DNA from: an uncultured Acidobacteriota bacterium
Lineage (GTDB): Bacteria > Acidobacteriota > Terriglobia > Terriglobales > Acidobacteriaceae
Length of the DNA stretch: 64,000 bases
Assembly (NCBI GenBank): GCA_903851035.1
Contig: CAINND010000060.1
Location: forward strand, 1 to 64,000
Direction of reading: 5' to 3'
The notes beneath the pieces were generated by a model. The model made no database searches and had not been told where the DNA came from. It saw nothing but the letters and a program-made list of their open reading frames with translations. This document shows positions 16,889-28,500 of the stretch, piece by piece (position 1 is the stretch's first letter; every line of letters begins with the position of its first letter). Made by a program: the position numbers and the translations under genes.

Positions 16889-18916
16889 TCAGGGCTTCGT
16901 TACCAGGGGAACCTCCTTTGAGGCGGGGCCACGGGAGCCATCGGCGGCCTGGTAAAGAATGCGGTAACTGGCCCGAGTATCCGTGGGAGGATCGAGGTCA
17001 ACAAATTTACTGCTGGCGTCACTCACTCCGGCACTCTGGCTCTCCACCTCTGCTGTCTCAATGGGGCCGCCGAGCGTGGTCCAGGCAGTGGCGCCTTCCG
17101 CCTTTACCTGAATCAAAATTGCCAGCCCGGCCGGTGCTGGAGCAAAACTGATCTCCGCGCGAGTGGGATGGAGGGCAAAGGCAACTCTCGGGTCGGAGGG
17201 AACGGGGATATCGCCGGCGCCGATGCGTATGGTGACCATGGCTGTGGGTTCACTGCGGATGCCGCCAGCGTCGAGTGTATAGAGGCGGTAATAGTAGTGG
17301 CGGCCCACGCTGACAAAATTGTCCTCATAGTGACGTGCCGAACCTGGCAGCGGATCGCCGATCACCAGACCCGGATCGTCCGGCCGGTCGCTGCGAACAA
17401 CCAGAAACTGGGCGGACTTTCCAGGATTGCCACTCGGCATAAAGTCAATTGCTGCCTTGCCGCCTGCGCCCGAGGTCTGCATGATGATGGGCGGCAGCGG
17501 CACCGTGGTATCCGGCACCGTGACAGTGACCTCGGCGGAAGGCGTAGATTCCTGATTGTCATAGGCGATAGCGACGATACGGTAGTTGAGTCCGCCGTAG
17601 CCGCCACGCTGATGGTCTTCGTACTGCGGTTCGGGCCACGGGCGCTCGTTCAACCGATGCCACAAGTGATCGGCGCCGCTGGCGTTGCGCTCAATCCAGT
17701 AGCCGGCCACACGGAAAGGCACCGCCGACCATCTGACCAGGACGCGATCGGCGCCAAGTTCGGCATGAACATCGGCGGGCGGCGGAGGCGGTGTGCTGTT
17801 GCGCGCCTGCGCAAAGACTGTGATCGAAGGTGGGCCGGGATTGCCGGCCGCCGAGATCGAGCGCACACGGTAATAGTAGGTTGTGCCGCCATCCACGTTG
17901 GAATCCTCATAGCGCAGCACCGTTCCGGGCAGTGAGCGATCCATCAGCGCTTCGAATGGGCCGTTGTTGCTCATCCCGCGCTCCACCAGGTAACCAACGA
18001 CGGCAACCGATTCGGCCGCGCTCCAGATGATCTGGTTCATCCCGGGCACCACCGTCGCTTTCACTTCCAGCGGTGGAACCAGAGAGGGCGGCAGCGTGGC
18101 CTTGATGGTGGCTGGCGGGCTGAAGCGACCGAAGATGTCCATGCTGCTGACGCGATAGACCAGTTCCAACTCCTCGGGTGCATGCACATCAACAAACTGC
18201 GCCGCCTTCTCGTTCCAGCGTGAGCCCAGAAGGAGTGGCGGCTCGGTCAGTGTGCCGGCACCATCGCGCTCCACCCGGTAGGCAATCACCGGGAACTTTG
18301 CATCAAAGGGCGCTGGCGACCAAAGCAGTGCCACGCCGCGAGGCTGGGCAACCTGCGCGCGCAGGTTGTTGGCAGGCGGCGGCAGCGGAGATGCAGTGGC
18401 CGAATCCACCGCCATAGTTGTCAGCACAGCGCCAATAGGCTGCCCTCCGGCATTGAGCGCACGCACGCTGTAGCTATGCGCGCCGGCCGGAACTTGCGTG
18501 AGGATTCTGGCAAGCCCTGCGGCCTGGGCGAAGGCAAAGTCAGAGAAAACACGGGAGCCGAGGATGCCCAGCGCGTTGGCCTGAGAGTTCGCATCACTCG
18601 CCTGCTGTAGTTGTTGCTGCATGGTCTTGAGCCGGTTGACATCGTCGGCTGAGAGATTAGCGAGATAGGCTGGGTCATTTGGCGCGACGTTGGCCAGCCA
18701 CACATGCCCGGTATCATCCTGAATAGACCACGCGGCAGTGGTTGAGCCTATCGGCGGAATCCACAGGATGGCGACCGAGCCGGAGCCCAGCGAGGCGGCA
18801 AAGGCGCCTCCGTTGCCCTTCTGCGTATCGGCGGCCATAGCAGGCAGCGCCAGTGCCAGCAGGGCCGCAAGGAGGAGTGCACAACACAGTACGCGAGTCA
18901 GATAGGTTCGAGTCAT
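16889..18916 (-). CDS. Exported fibronectin type III protein
   Basis: The 675-aa product has a classical signal peptide (about 1-28, ending ALPAMAA) and a series of FN3-like domains. Typical strand pairs include VALLWSPAPFDAKFPVIAYRVE, YYYRVRSISAAGNPGPPS, VLVRWSAVPFRVAGYWIER and YYYRLYTLDAGGIRSEPT. No catalytic domain is visible. It is the third gene of a minus-strand run and starts 12 bp after the 2158-residue protein gene, so they are surely co-transcribed. An extracellular or periplasmic binding or structural role beside its two large partners is the best inference. Confidence 0.8.
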   Translation of the reverse strand: MTRTYLTRVLCCALLLAALLALALPAMAADTQKGNGGAFAASLGSGSVAILWIPPIGSTTAAWSIQDDTGHVWLANVAPNDPAYLANLSADDVNRLKTMQQQLQQASDANSQANALGILGSRVFSDFAFAQAAGLARILTQVPAGAHSYSVRALNAGGQPIGAVLTTMAVDSATASPLPPPANNLRAQVAQPRGVALLWSPAPFDAKFPVIAYRVERDGAGTLTEPPLLLGSRWNEKAAQFVDVHAPEELELVYRVSSMDIFGRFSPPATIKATLPPSLVPPLEVKATVVPGMNQIIWSAAESVAVVGYLVERGMSNNGPFEALMDRSLPGTVLRYEDSNVDGGTTYYYRVRSISAAGNPGPPSITVFAQARNSTPPPPPADVHAELGADRVLVRWSAVPFRVAGYWIERNASGADHLWHRLNERPWPEPQYEDHQRGGYGGLNYRIVAIAYDNQESTPSAEVTVTVPDTTVPLPPIIMQTSGAGGKAAIDFMPSGNPGKSAQFLVVRSDRPDDPGLVIGDPLPGSARHYEDNFVSVGRHYYYRLYTLDAGGIRSEPTAMVTIRIGAGDIPVPSDPRVAFALHPTRAEISFAPAPAGLAILIQVKAEGATAWTTLGGPIETAEVESQSAGVSDASSKFVDLDPPTDTRASYRILYQAADGSRGPASKEVPLVTKP

Positions 18917-18928
18917 TGCAATCTCTCC

Positions 18929-21900
18929 TTACAGGTGCACCTTGACGTGGACGTCGGGCAGTGGGAAGGGCAAGTCCATGGTGAAAGTGGCATTGATGTC
19001 GATGGGCAATGCCTCGGCGTGGATGGCGGCCGTGACGGAACCATCAACGCAGGCGCCCATGGCGCAGACGCCGGCAGAGATGCTCTCCGAGAAATCACCA
19101 ATGAGGTGCGGTTGCGGCGTTACCTGCAACCCGAGGTCAACGTTGCCGCTGACATAGGCTGAGGCCACGCTGCTGTCCCCCACTCCCAGGTAGATGCCCT
19201 CCGAGCCACCGATGGCCAGGCCGCAATCATTGCCGAGCATTACATAGGCGTCGGCATCGGAGGTCATCACGCGGCCATGGATGCGTGGCCCCTCCTTTTT
19301 GCCGGCGTAGACGTGCCAGGTGCCGTGGCCGAAGTGCAAACTGGCAGCGCCTGGTGGAACGACGATGTTCACCGTGTTATCAAGGAAACTAAGCTGCCCG
19401 GAGAGGTTGCCGTCAATGTCTCCGTTGGCGTATTGCAAGGAGCCCTGGAAATCACCGTTGCCGCTGTGATTTGCGCTCAGCAGCCAGGCCTTGAAGTCCA
19501 TGCGGGCGCCGGGGTTGCTGCCGCCCACCGAGACCGTGAAATCGCCGTCAAATGCATAGGCGAAGCCGTCGCTGGAGCCGACCAGCATCCCGGCATTGAA
19601 TTGATAGGAGTTGTCTATCGTCGGCTGAATGGTCTTGATATCCGCCGTGCCGATGAAGTCGTTGATCCCGAAGTTGTGCCCCAGACCGCCGTTGATTCTA
19701 AACAGCGTGAGGAAGGGCGGGAAGATATTGACTGGTGTGCCTTCCAGTGAAAGCGTCGCCTTAGTCATCCAGTAGTCATGGCCATTCTGGCGGCCAAGGA
19801 TAAACGATGCGCTAACCGCGTTACCGCCAAACATGGCAAGGTCAACATCGCCATCGTAGCGGTCGTTGTCATCGGGATGATACTGCGGGCGGATAGCCGC
19901 GGTGACCGTCGGATTGGTCGCCGGCAACGCGGCGTTGATGGTGAACTTCTCTATCGAGGCCTTGCTGGCCGAGTACACTGTGCCATCACGGAAGAGGGAG
20001 TAATCCACTTTTACATCGGTCGACGGCATGACCTCGGAGAGATGCAGCTTCGTAGAGAAGATGAAATCCATGATGTCGCGGCTGTTTTGCGGCGTCGTCA
20101 TGTGCACGTTGGCCAGGTCCACGGGTGTGCTGCCGAGCGATGACTGGCCGCTGAGAGCAACATCGTGACTGGGCGCGGCCTTGTCAAAGTGCGGCAGGCC
20201 GTCGAAGCCGTAGATGAGTGGCGTGGTAAAGCTGGCAAGGGTCTTGCCCGCCGCCTTCATGGTGAAGCTGGTATTGGAGTCCATGGCCCAGTCAAGGTTC
20301 TCCACATGGCGGAAGACAAAATCCTTGGCCGTGAAGGAGACATCGCCGTAGGTCAGGTTGACGGCAGGTGCCGAGGGGAAGGTGAAGGTGATGGATGTGT
20401 CCTTGCCGTTGCCCGCCACCAGCCTGCCGTTGCCCGTGATGTGCGTGTTGAGCCAGGGCATGAGGATGTCCACGTTCGCAAGCGAGCCACTGTAGTTGCC
20501 GCCCTGCGCATCAAAGTTGTAGTCGAACTTGATGTGCCCTCCTCCCTTGTCGCTGTCAAAGTGCACCGGTCCCATATGTCCGCAAATACCGCTGTCGGTG
20601 ATGCCCCAATCCTTTACCGAAGACGAGATTTGCACCATGCCCATGGTGTAGGGATAGATGGTCGCGTTGCCCAGGTGCACGCCGACAAAGTTTTCCGGCT
20701 TGCCATAGCTGCCGCACTTCGGTCCCGGGGCCTTGCCATCCTTCAGGCTCAGGTCAATTGCGAGGCTGCTGGACTCGATCAGGAAGGCGGTGGCGCCGAT
20801 TATCGTCTTCGGCATCGTTAACCCGTCCTTGTACCAGGAACCGTCAGCACCAAGTGGCGCCTCCACGCTGCTCCACGAAGGTGGAACCTCGGTCTGGCCC
20901 GGGATGCGCAGCGTCTTATCCTTCAGTTGCAGTGTCATCTCTGCCAGTAGTGGCTGGTTGGCGCTGCCGTGAATTCGATTCAGCGTCCCCTGTACGGCAG
21001 GCGTGGCCGAGAGCTGTATCTTAGGCTGCACGTCGAGTGACCCCGAACTGACATGGATCGCATCCGGCACCTGCCAACCCTGGAACTGCACCCGCACCGG
21101 CGGATACTGACGCACCGAGCCGGCGCCATCCACGAGTGAAACAACCAGGTTGCCGCCACCGGAGAAGGTGCCGTCCGCGTTCCGCTTGGTCTTGCCTTCA
21201 AGCGCGGTGATTGCAAAGTTGCCAGACGGTGTAGGCAGGTAGAAGGTACAGGGAGCCCCGGGCGTGCTTTCCATTACGGCATAAATACGCCGCTCGGAGC
21301 CGATCGGTGTGCCAAACTGCGCTGCAAGGGCCGCTTCCGCCGCTGCCTGCGCCGCGGCCAGCATCGCAGAGTTGGTGCCCGCCTGTGTCTTCACTGTCGC
21401 TTGCGCACTGCCACCGCTCTGCAGGTAAATGACCGAGGGCTGCCCCGCAATCGGAATGCTGTTAGGCGAGAGAATGCCCAGCTTGGGTGGAGCTTTGGCC
21501 GAGCGCACTGTCATGTCTCCCACTGCGCCCTGCTGTATTGTCAGTGACATTGCCATCGCCTTGCCGCTGCTACCCAGCGGTGTGGCAACCTGCGTAAACT
21601 TCCCGGCGCTGACGGCTGTCTGTAGCGCTCCCTGCACTGTTCTGGTCAGGTTGTCGCTGGCGTCGTACTTCGCCTTGGCGATCTCTACATACACCCCATG
21701 CTCGCCCAGGTCGCGGTGCGGCAACGCCGGCGAGTAGTATCCGGCGCGCTCGTCCACGATAATCGCAGGCCATTTTGATTTGTCGCGCGGCAGGTTCGTA
21801 CGCTGCGTCGAGGACGGCAGGTCTATCACCTCTTGCCCTACCGTAAAGTTGTCCACCTTCCAGGTCAGCAGTGCCCGGCCATGCCCGTAGTAGTCGATTG

Positions 21901-24900
21901 CAGCTTCGGCCACCATGGATAGATCGCATTGCGAGCAGCGCGGCAAATGGCTATAGTCCGGCGTACTGCCGCCGATGAGCGCCGCGGCCGCAGATGCATT
22001 CACCGCTGTAGCTTCCCCGGTGCCGGGGCGCGAAGACAATGACGCGCTCCCCGCTCCTTTTTGCCCTGGCGCTGCTTTGGACATAGCGGGCGGCTCCGCC
22101 GTCTGAGTGGGAAGATGCGGAGACACAGAAGGCATATTGAGTTGTGTAGTTTTATCGCCTGCATGTGAAAGCTTGGGTTGCGTTACATCTCCCGCCATGT
22201 TCTGCATCGTCCCAACCTTGGGAGATTGCATCGGCGAAAGAAAATCGCTGGGGTTGTGTCCTGGGAAGCTCTTCACCGCAATCTTCTGCAGGTGCAGCGG
22301 ACCAGTGGCATCCGGATCCTGTCGATTCGTGACCAGCACGTCGTAACAGAAGATCATGTAGGCGCGGTCGGCCACAGTCGCTCCCTGGTCGCCCACTCCG
22401 CCGCCAATCCCCTGGTAAGTGTTGCTGGATGTCGAGGTCCCTGTATTACCGCCGGGCAAACTGGCGGGATTCATGTTGGCGGCCACATTGCGGGCGGTGC
22501 TCTGACTGGCGGTGGTGCCCTTTCCCGCAGAAACGGTTGTGCCTCCGCCCAGGGCTCCTGCCAGACGGAAGTACGACTGCTGCGCCAGATTGTTGGCCGA
22601 TGCTGAGCCCGCCATGTAATTGCCGGAGGAAACATCCGACATTGCCAACTCATAGACGCGAACCGAAAACGTGCCGGTGTCTTGGTACTGGTGGATCATC
22701 GCCAGCGGATTTGTGGCGTCCTGCGGCAGGCTGAGAGTTCCTGAGGGTGAAGCGTTGACACCCGTCGCGTTCGTCAGCGCCGTGACCGGCTGAACCTTGC
22801 CATCGCCCCAGTCCACAAAAAGGTTCTTGAAGCTATAAGAGAAGGGCGCCTGAACGTTTGAAGTGTTGTTTATGGTGGTCTGCGTTTTGCCACCTGTCTT
22901 ATTCAGGGGATTGCTTGCATTCAGGCTCGCGACCGCCGAGGCGATTCCCTGGGCGATTCCCTGATATGGCGAAGCATTGCCAACCGCAGAGATATCCCAT
23001 GGACTTCCGGCCAGACTGAAGCTGCCGTAAATGAACATGCGATCCATGATGTAGTTGTTGGGATCGTTGCCTGGCCCCTTGTCCTCAGCGTTCCCAACCG
23101 TCAGCGCGCTCTTCATTCCGCTGGTAGGACAACTCATACCGGTGGGCGACTTGGGACGCTTCAGCGCCCAATGTTCAGAGACCTCAACCTCCACCGGCGT
23201 ACCGGGATCGAGCGCCGAAGCCACCGCAGACGTGGATGCCGTGGCGCTGGTGTTGAGCGTCGCCGTGGTCTTGCTTCCCGCCGTAGCGGATGTGGTGCCA
23301 GCTCCGGTGGTTGCCGTCAGCGCGCCTTGCGAAATCTTCTCTCCAGCCAGCGGCTGTGCGGCAGGGGCCTGAATGGTCTTAGCAATTGTGACCTTGGAGC
23401 CGAGGTTCACCGTCGGCGTCGTACTGCTCTGTGAGCTGCCACCGGAGACGAGCGCCACGGTTCCAGCCAGCGTGGCCGCATTCGGCGCTGATACCGTTGG
23501 GGAAGTCTTCGTCGTCTTTTGATAGTGATAGCCGGAGATCGACCACTGTATGTCGGCCTCGTGGAGATAATGGTTGCCGTGCTTGGTGTCCGGCACGCCA
23601 CTGCCGCCACTGCCGCTACCAGTTACTGCGGATGAAATCGATACCAAATTCTTGGCAGTGGTGGTCAGCAACTGCGTCAGCACCTGGGTGGAAGGATGAT
23701 AGTAGGTGGGCAGAACGTTGGCCATTTTGCCGCCGACCATCATCTTGTCGGGCTGAATCTTTTCACTGGCCAGCAGGGTGATGCCGTCATTGGAAAAGAA
23801 GTGAATCTCGTAGTAGTCCGCCGTCCCCGGGTTCTGCTCGCTCCACTGGAAGCTGATGCTATCGTTGACGACCGGAATGTCACAGCTCGTAAATTCGCCA
23901 CCACCGCAAATGCCCCACGGAGGCGACTTAAGTGTAACCACACCTTTCTTGACAGATGGCGCAGGCGCGGTTGAAGCATTGATGTTGACTGGCCCGAGGT
24001 TGTTGCGCACCGCAGGTGTAATCTGCAGGGCTCCCCTGGCAACCGCGGGCTGCCTGCCGGAGACCGTCGCCACACCCGCCACTGCATTGCTGTTGATGGC
24101 CAGGGGCGCAACTGCCGCCGTAGTCGAAGGCGCCGCCGAACTACTGCGCTTGAGTGACTCCACGCTCATGGTTGGCGAAGTTTGCGCCGGCTGCTTACCG
24201 GGCGACGAAGGCACGGCTCCCAAGCGCGGTGTGTTTGAGGCAGTCGGAAGCATCATTCCGGAAGCAGAAGCCATCAGTGCCTGCGGAGCCGCCTGCGCAA
24301 GGCTGTCAGCCACTACCAGGTCGCGGGGGCCGGTGGAAGCTGCTCCATGCACGGAGATGTGCATGCGTAATTCGTTGCTGCTGATGAATTGAACCTTGTT
24401 GTTGCTGAGAATTCCCGTTCCGCTGAAGACGACATGGCTGGACGGCGTAAATCCTTCGCCGCGAATGACGAGTTCTACGTCGGTGGCTCCCGGCGATATC
24501 TGCGCCGGGCTGATGCCGGTTACGCGCGCCGGGCTGGAGGGCGCCGTGGCCAGGGGAAGCGTGAGGCTCTGCGAGCGCACGATGAATTGTCCGGGGATGG
24601 ACCGGCCTGCACCCGCGATGCCTCCCAGGCCGCTGCGCAAAGACAAAGTGCGCGGCCCCGGCACAGCACCGGCATCCACTACCACGGTGAAATCAAGCTG
24701 GCTGGTGGAGACCAGGTGGGCCGCGGTGGCGCGCACGCCACCGGCAGGCAGGAACTCCAGCGCCGAGTCGGGCTTCAAGTCAGAGCCAAGTACGGAGAGC
24801 GTCAGCGTCTGGCCGGACGCGGCATCGCCGGGAGAGAAACTGCGCGCACCGCTGCTGATGAACCCGCCACGCTGCAAGCTTTCGCCCTGCGTCATCACGC

Positions 24901-25405
24901 CGGTTGCGCTGGTGATGGTGAAGCTCCCAGGCACGGGATAGCTATCGCGGCCATGTTGCAGGGTAATGGTTCGCGCAGTAGCCGCGGTGCCGGAGGCAAT
25001 CTTGATCTCAACGCGCAACTCGCTGTCAGACACAGGCTGAACCTTGCTGACTGCAATGCCATCGGCGGGCTGGAAGTGAACGCCCAGCCCGGAGCGCAGC
25101 CCGCTTCCGTGGAAGACGAGGGTCACGGTCTGCCCTGCTGGAGCGCTGTTGGGAGTCAAGCTGGAAACGGAGATGGCCGTGGGGCGCTCGGCGCTGGCGG
25201 CAGCTCCAGCCGGAGTCGCTGTGCCACGCTGCTGCACGGGCGCTCGCTGGCCAGGCTCAGCTGCCGTCGATGGTGACGGGGACGGCGACAGCGTGCGCAC
25301 CGGCTCCGGCAGGCTTTTTTGCTGGCCGCCCAGTGGCTGGCAGAGCAGGCTGAATAAACATACCGGCAGGAAGATAAGAGCAGCGGTTCGCGAATGCCGA
25401 ATCAT
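18929..25405 (-). CDS. Giant exported IPT/TIG- and PKD-containing protein (2158 aa)
   Basis: A signal peptide (about 1-28) is followed by a Pro/Ser/Ala-rich linker and about three IPT/TIG-like repeats (about 75-370), e.g. ISVSSLTPNSAPAGQTVTLV and VTGISPAQISPGATDVELVI. Long Thr/Ser/Ala linkers alternate with beta domains. One PKD-like domain (about 860-930) has the VDWGDGK motif and a matching QYQDTGTFSVRVYE strand. A two-cysteine patch (LPRCSQC) lies near residue 1165. The C-terminal 750 residues are repetitive beta-rich sequence without a known enzyme motif. No membrane anchor, sorting motif or autotransporter barrel is seen. The preceding gene encodes a protein with a barrel, so a surface-assembly partnership is plausible. 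I do not recognise the whole protein. Confidence 0.8.
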   Translation of the reverse strand: MIRHSRTAALIFLPVCLFSLLCQPLGGQQKSLPEPVRTLSPSPSPSTAAEPGQRAPVQQRGTATPAGAAASAERPTAISVSSLTPNSAPAGQTVTLVFHGSGLRSGLGVHFQPADGIAVSKVQPVSDSELRVEIKIASGTAATARTITLQHGRDSYPVPGSFTITSATGVMTQGESLQRGGFISSGARSFSPGDAASGQTLTLSVLGSDLKPDSALEFLPAGGVRATAAHLVSTSQLDFTVVVDAGAVPGPRTLSLRSGLGGIAGAGRSIPGQFIVRSQSLTLPLATAPSSPARVTGISPAQISPGATDVELVIRGEGFTPSSHVVFSGTGILSNNKVQFISSNELRMHISVHGAASTGPRDLVVADSLAQAAPQALMASASGMMLPTASNTPRLGAVPSSPGKQPAQTSPTMSVESLKRSSSAAPSTTAAVAPLAINSNAVAGVATVSGRQPAVARGALQITPAVRNNLGPVNINASTAPAPSVKKGVVTLKSPPWGICGGGEFTSCDIPVVNDSISFQWSEQNPGTADYYEIHFFSNDGITLLASEKIQPDKMMVGGKMANVLPTYYHPSTQVLTQLLTTTAKNLVSISSAVTGSGSGGSGVPDTKHGNHYLHEADIQWSISGYHYQKTTKTSPTVSAPNAATLAGTVALVSGGSSQSSTTPTVNLGSKVTIAKTIQAPAAQPLAGEKISQGALTATTGAGTTSATAGSKTTATLNTSATASTSAVASALDPGTPVEVEVSEHWALKRPKSPTGMSCPTSGMKSALTVGNAEDKGPGNDPNNYIMDRMFIYGSFSLAGSPWDISAVGNASPYQGIAQGIASAVASLNASNPLNKTGGKTQTTINNTSNVQAPFSYSFKNLFVDWGDGKVQPVTALTNATGVNASPSGTLSLPQDATNPLAMIHQYQDTGTFSVRVYELAMSDVSSGNYMAGSASANNLAQQSYFRLAGALGGGTTVSAGKGTTASQSTARNVAANMNPASLPGGNTGTSTSSNTYQGIGGGVGDQGATVADRAYMIFCYDVLVTNRQDPDATGPLHLQKIAVKSFPGHNPSDFLSPMQSPKVGTMQNMAGDVTQPKLSHAGDKTTQLNMPSVSPHLPTQTAEPPAMSKAAPGQKGAGSASLSSRPGTGEATAVNASAAAALIGGSTPDYSHLPRCSQCDLSMVAEAAIDYYGHGRALLTWKVDNFTVGQEVIDLPSSTQRTNLPRDKSKWPAIIVDERAGYYSPALPHRDLGEHGVYVEIAKAKYDASDNLTRTVQGALQTAVSAGKFTQVATPLGSSGKAMAMSLTIQQGAVGDMTVRSAKAPPKLGILSPNSIPIAGQPSVIYLQSGGSAQATVKTQAGTNSAMLAAAQAAAEAALAAQFGTPIGSERRIYAVMESTPGAPCTFYLPTPSGNFAITALEGKTKRNADGTFSGGGNLVVSLVDGAGSVRQYPPVRVQFQGWQVPDAIHVSSGSLDVQPKIQLSATPAVQGTLNRIHGSANQPLLAEMTLQLKDKTLRIPGQTEVPPSWSSVEAPLGADGSWYKDGLTMPKTIIGATAFLIESSSLAIDLSLKDGKAPGPKCGSYGKPENFVGVHLGNATIYPYTMGMVQISSSVKDWGITDSGICGHMGPVHFDSDKGGGHIKFDYNFDAQGGNYSGSLANVDILMPWLNTHITGNGRLVAGNGKDTSITFTFPSAPAVNLTYGDVSFTAKDFVFRHVENLDWAMDSNTSFTMKAAGKTLASFTTPLIYGFDGLPHFDKAAPSHDVALSGQSSLGSTPVDLANVHMTTPQNSRDIMDFIFSTKLHLSEVMPSTDVKVDYSLFRDGTVYSASKASIEKFTINAALPATNPTVTAAIRPQYHPDDNDRYDGDVDLAMFGGNAVSASFILGRQNGHDYWMTKATLSLEGTPVNIFPPFLTLFRINGGLGHNFGINDFIGTADIKTIQPTIDNSYQFNAGMLVGSSDGFAYAFDGDFTVSVGGSNPGARMDFKAWLLSANHSGNGDFQGSLQYANGDIDGNLSGQLSFLDNTVNIVVPPGAASLHFGHGTWHVYAGKKEGPRIHGRVMTSDADAYVMLGNDCGLAIGGSEGIYLGVGDSSVASAYVSGNVDLGLQVTPQPHLIGDFSESISAGVCAMGACVDGSVTAAIHAEALPIDINATFTMDLPFPLPDVHVKVHL

Positions 25406-25531
25406 AAGGGCCTTTCTCTATGGCATGGCGCAAGGCCGGGCAGGGCGCGCCGGATGGCGATGCCACTAACAAATCCATCTGCTGCCGCGGAGCTTCTCCC
25501 GTCGATAAGCTCCAAGACAGGGAAAATGGCA

Positions 25532-25566
25532 GCAGACCCCGGAATACGACTCTCTACGGGGTCTGC
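25532..25566 (-). terminator. Hairpin between the first two genes of the envelope operon
   Basis: GCAGACCCC (25532-25540) pairs with GGGGTCTGC (25558-25566) around a 17-nt loop. The minus-strand tail (TGCCATTTTCCC) has only a weak T-run, so it may be an attenuator or an mRNA-stability element rather than a full terminator. Confidence 0.45.
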
Positions 25567-25574
25567 GCCGTGCG

Positions 25575-28500
25575 CTAGCGGCGGCGATCCCAGGTGATAT
25601 TCCACACCACCAGCAGCCGCGGAGTTTCGGTATCGACGCCTGTCAGGTTGTCGTGCATGCGGGTCATGCCGCCTTCCAGCGAAAACGTGCTGAAGCGGTA
25701 ATGTCCCGGCATCTGCCAAGTCAGCCGTCCGGAGTACTGCAACGAATAAGTGTCGGCCGTATGCACTCCCCCCGTCAGATCGGTAACGGCGTTGGAGTAA
25801 TTCACCAGGGGAGTAAAGTTGAGCTTCTGGCGCTGCCACAACAACATCGGCTGCACAGATACGGTGACGTTCCTGCTGTCTCCCACCGTGCTTCCGTCAC
25901 CGTCCACCCAGTTGACGCCTACATTCGACTGCACGCGGAACCAGGACTGCCGCGCCCAATTGGCTCCCACGGAAATGTTGGAGGTGATGTTGTTCTGCCC
26001 CGTGACCAGGCGATTGCGGAAGAAGTCGCGCCCGGCGGTAAAGTAAACCGATGCTTTGCCCACTCCCTGGGAGATGCGAGCGTTCACGCCCAGATCGCGG
26101 GTATCGGCCAGCAACTGCTCTCTCTGGTCAGCCGGCAACGCCAGCACGCCGCCGGCACATCGCCGGTCATGTTGCGCACCTCGTGAACCTGCAGCCAGAG
26201 TGAAGTTTTCTTGTGGATTGACTTGGCCCAGGTTGCCGAGAGGTTGTGCAGAATCAGCTCGGGCCGGTCGGTTTGATTGGCGCTGTTCTGCTGGTACACA
26301 TAGGCTATGTTGAACTGGCCCGCCGGAGTCGGTCGCCCAAGGTTCGCGTCAAGACCCCGTCGATCTGGCTGGGCGCCGGACATCAACCCCGTGTTGGCCG
26401 GCGTGGCATAGTTTGCCGTCACGTCGCGATAGTTCACTATGAGCTGAAACTTGCGCCACAGACCGTTGATTCCCGCCTTCCAGGCGCGGCCGTAAAGGCG
26501 TGAGCCCGTCGAGGGCGTGCCGCTGCTGGTGTAGCCTGTGTTGTTATAGGACCAGGCATACTCGCTGCGCAGGTTCCAGCCTTCTCTCAGCTTGACGTAT
26601 AGAGTCGATCCATAGGCATCGCCCGATCCCTTGACGGCGCTTTCCGATGTGGAAACCGGATTGCCGTACTGGTCGTAAACGGTGGAGATTGCGCTGCCGT
26701 TATCGTAGGCGTTCAGCCACAACAGGCGGAGGACGGAGCGGTTGGGCGGTAGTGGAGCCTCCCAGGCCGAGCCCATCAGTTGCTGGTGAAATGCCGAGCC
26801 GAGGCCCGCGCCACTGGCAGCGTCGTTGGTGTTGATGAAGTAGCTGAACTTGCCGGCCGGGGTAAGCACGGCGCTCTCCAGCGCCTGGCGCGGCATGCCC
26901 GGAGTGACAAATTCCGCGCCCGAATACATCAGCGGTGCGATGACTCCAAAACGCATGTCCATGCCCCACTTGCCCTTGATGTAGCGCATGCGGGTCACCC
27001 AATCATTAAAGTGGCCGATGGAACTGCGCGGTTCCGGACCGAGGGTTGACAGCAGCATGCCGCTGCCGTTGACCTCGTAATTCCAGCGGCCGTGCTTGGC
27101 AGTCGCCTGTTCGGCGACGGTAATCTGATTCGTGTCAGCCTCTGAGCCCGATGCCCATTCGGTGACCACGCCAAGATGAGTGGAACTGTGCTTCTCCCAA
27201 GTGGCGGGCGCTGCAGCGGCCTTGCCAGTCTTGCCCGGCTCTGCCTTGCCTGGGGTTGCGGGCTTGGCTTCTGTGGATGATTTCGGAGTTGCCGCAGAGG
27301 ATGGGCCAATCTTCGCCTGCGCAGCCGCCGTCTCCGGCTCGGCGTCGCTCTTGCTTTCCACCGCCGAGGAAATCAGTTGCGCACTCTCGGCAGGCGCTTC
27401 GTCGCCATTGCCGCTGGCGGCTACCGTGAAGCTCCATGTAGCCGTATCCTCACCCGAGGCGACATTGAATTTGTGTGCGCCGTTGGTCAGCGGCAAGAAG
27501 GGTCGAAAACCAATCTGTCGCTCTTCCATCTGGAGGAATGCCGTCACGTCAGTGTCATCCACTGCAACCGACAGCACCTTCGGCACCTCCACCTGGAACT
27601 CCACTAAAAAGGAGGGCCGGGCTTCCTTGACCGATTCGCCCGGCGCAGGCTGCCTCTTGGTGATGTAGGCATCCAAGCCTGACGGTGGTGCTACGGGCGC
27701 TGCCGAGGCCAGCCAGTAGGGGTGATATAAATTCCTGCTGATCTTTGGCTGTAGCGGAGCATCAAAGGTCTGCACTGGGCCAACCTGACGCAGACGGCCA
27801 TCGGGGGAGAAGGACTCCACCTGCCAGTAGTAGGTGCGGCCGGGCTCGAGTTTTGCAGCGATGGCCACCAGGTCCACCGATCCCTGCGGTGTCAGATAGC
27901 GGCGCATCACATCATGGGCCTCCGGATCGCGGCTGACCGTGACGCGATAATAGGAGTTGCCGGCATCCACCTGCCATTCGAGGATGGGCGAGCCGGTGCG
28001 GCTGAGGCGCAAGGTATTGGTGGACGCCAGCACGCCGGGGGCGGAGCGTATGATGCGGCGCATCGGCGCCGGCCGCGATGGCTCACCGGCAATCACAACC
28101 CGTACGGTCCAAAACAGCTCTCCCATGGATAGCGACTTCCAGACCGAGTCCGGCACCTTCCACTCGTTGTCCGCAACCTCATACCAGCTTGTAACGGAGC
28201 GGAACGACGGCGACGAGGAGAAGCCGACCTGGTATCCACTTGCTCCCGGAACCATCGTCCAGCTTAATGTCGGTGCGAACTCGGCTGCGTACCCCGCCCG
28301 CGACACCGGTCCCACAAGCCGCATAGCCTGCCAGTTGCCCGGTGTGACGTTGACGTGGACCGACTTGGTTTCCACCACATTGGGAGATGTGACGCGCAGC
28401 GCCAGCGTGTGTCCACCCAGCGCGAGCGTCGTAAAACTGCGCTCCGTTTTGACGGTCACGCGCTCGCCCGCGGCAAACAGGGCGGTGAACTGCTCGCTTA

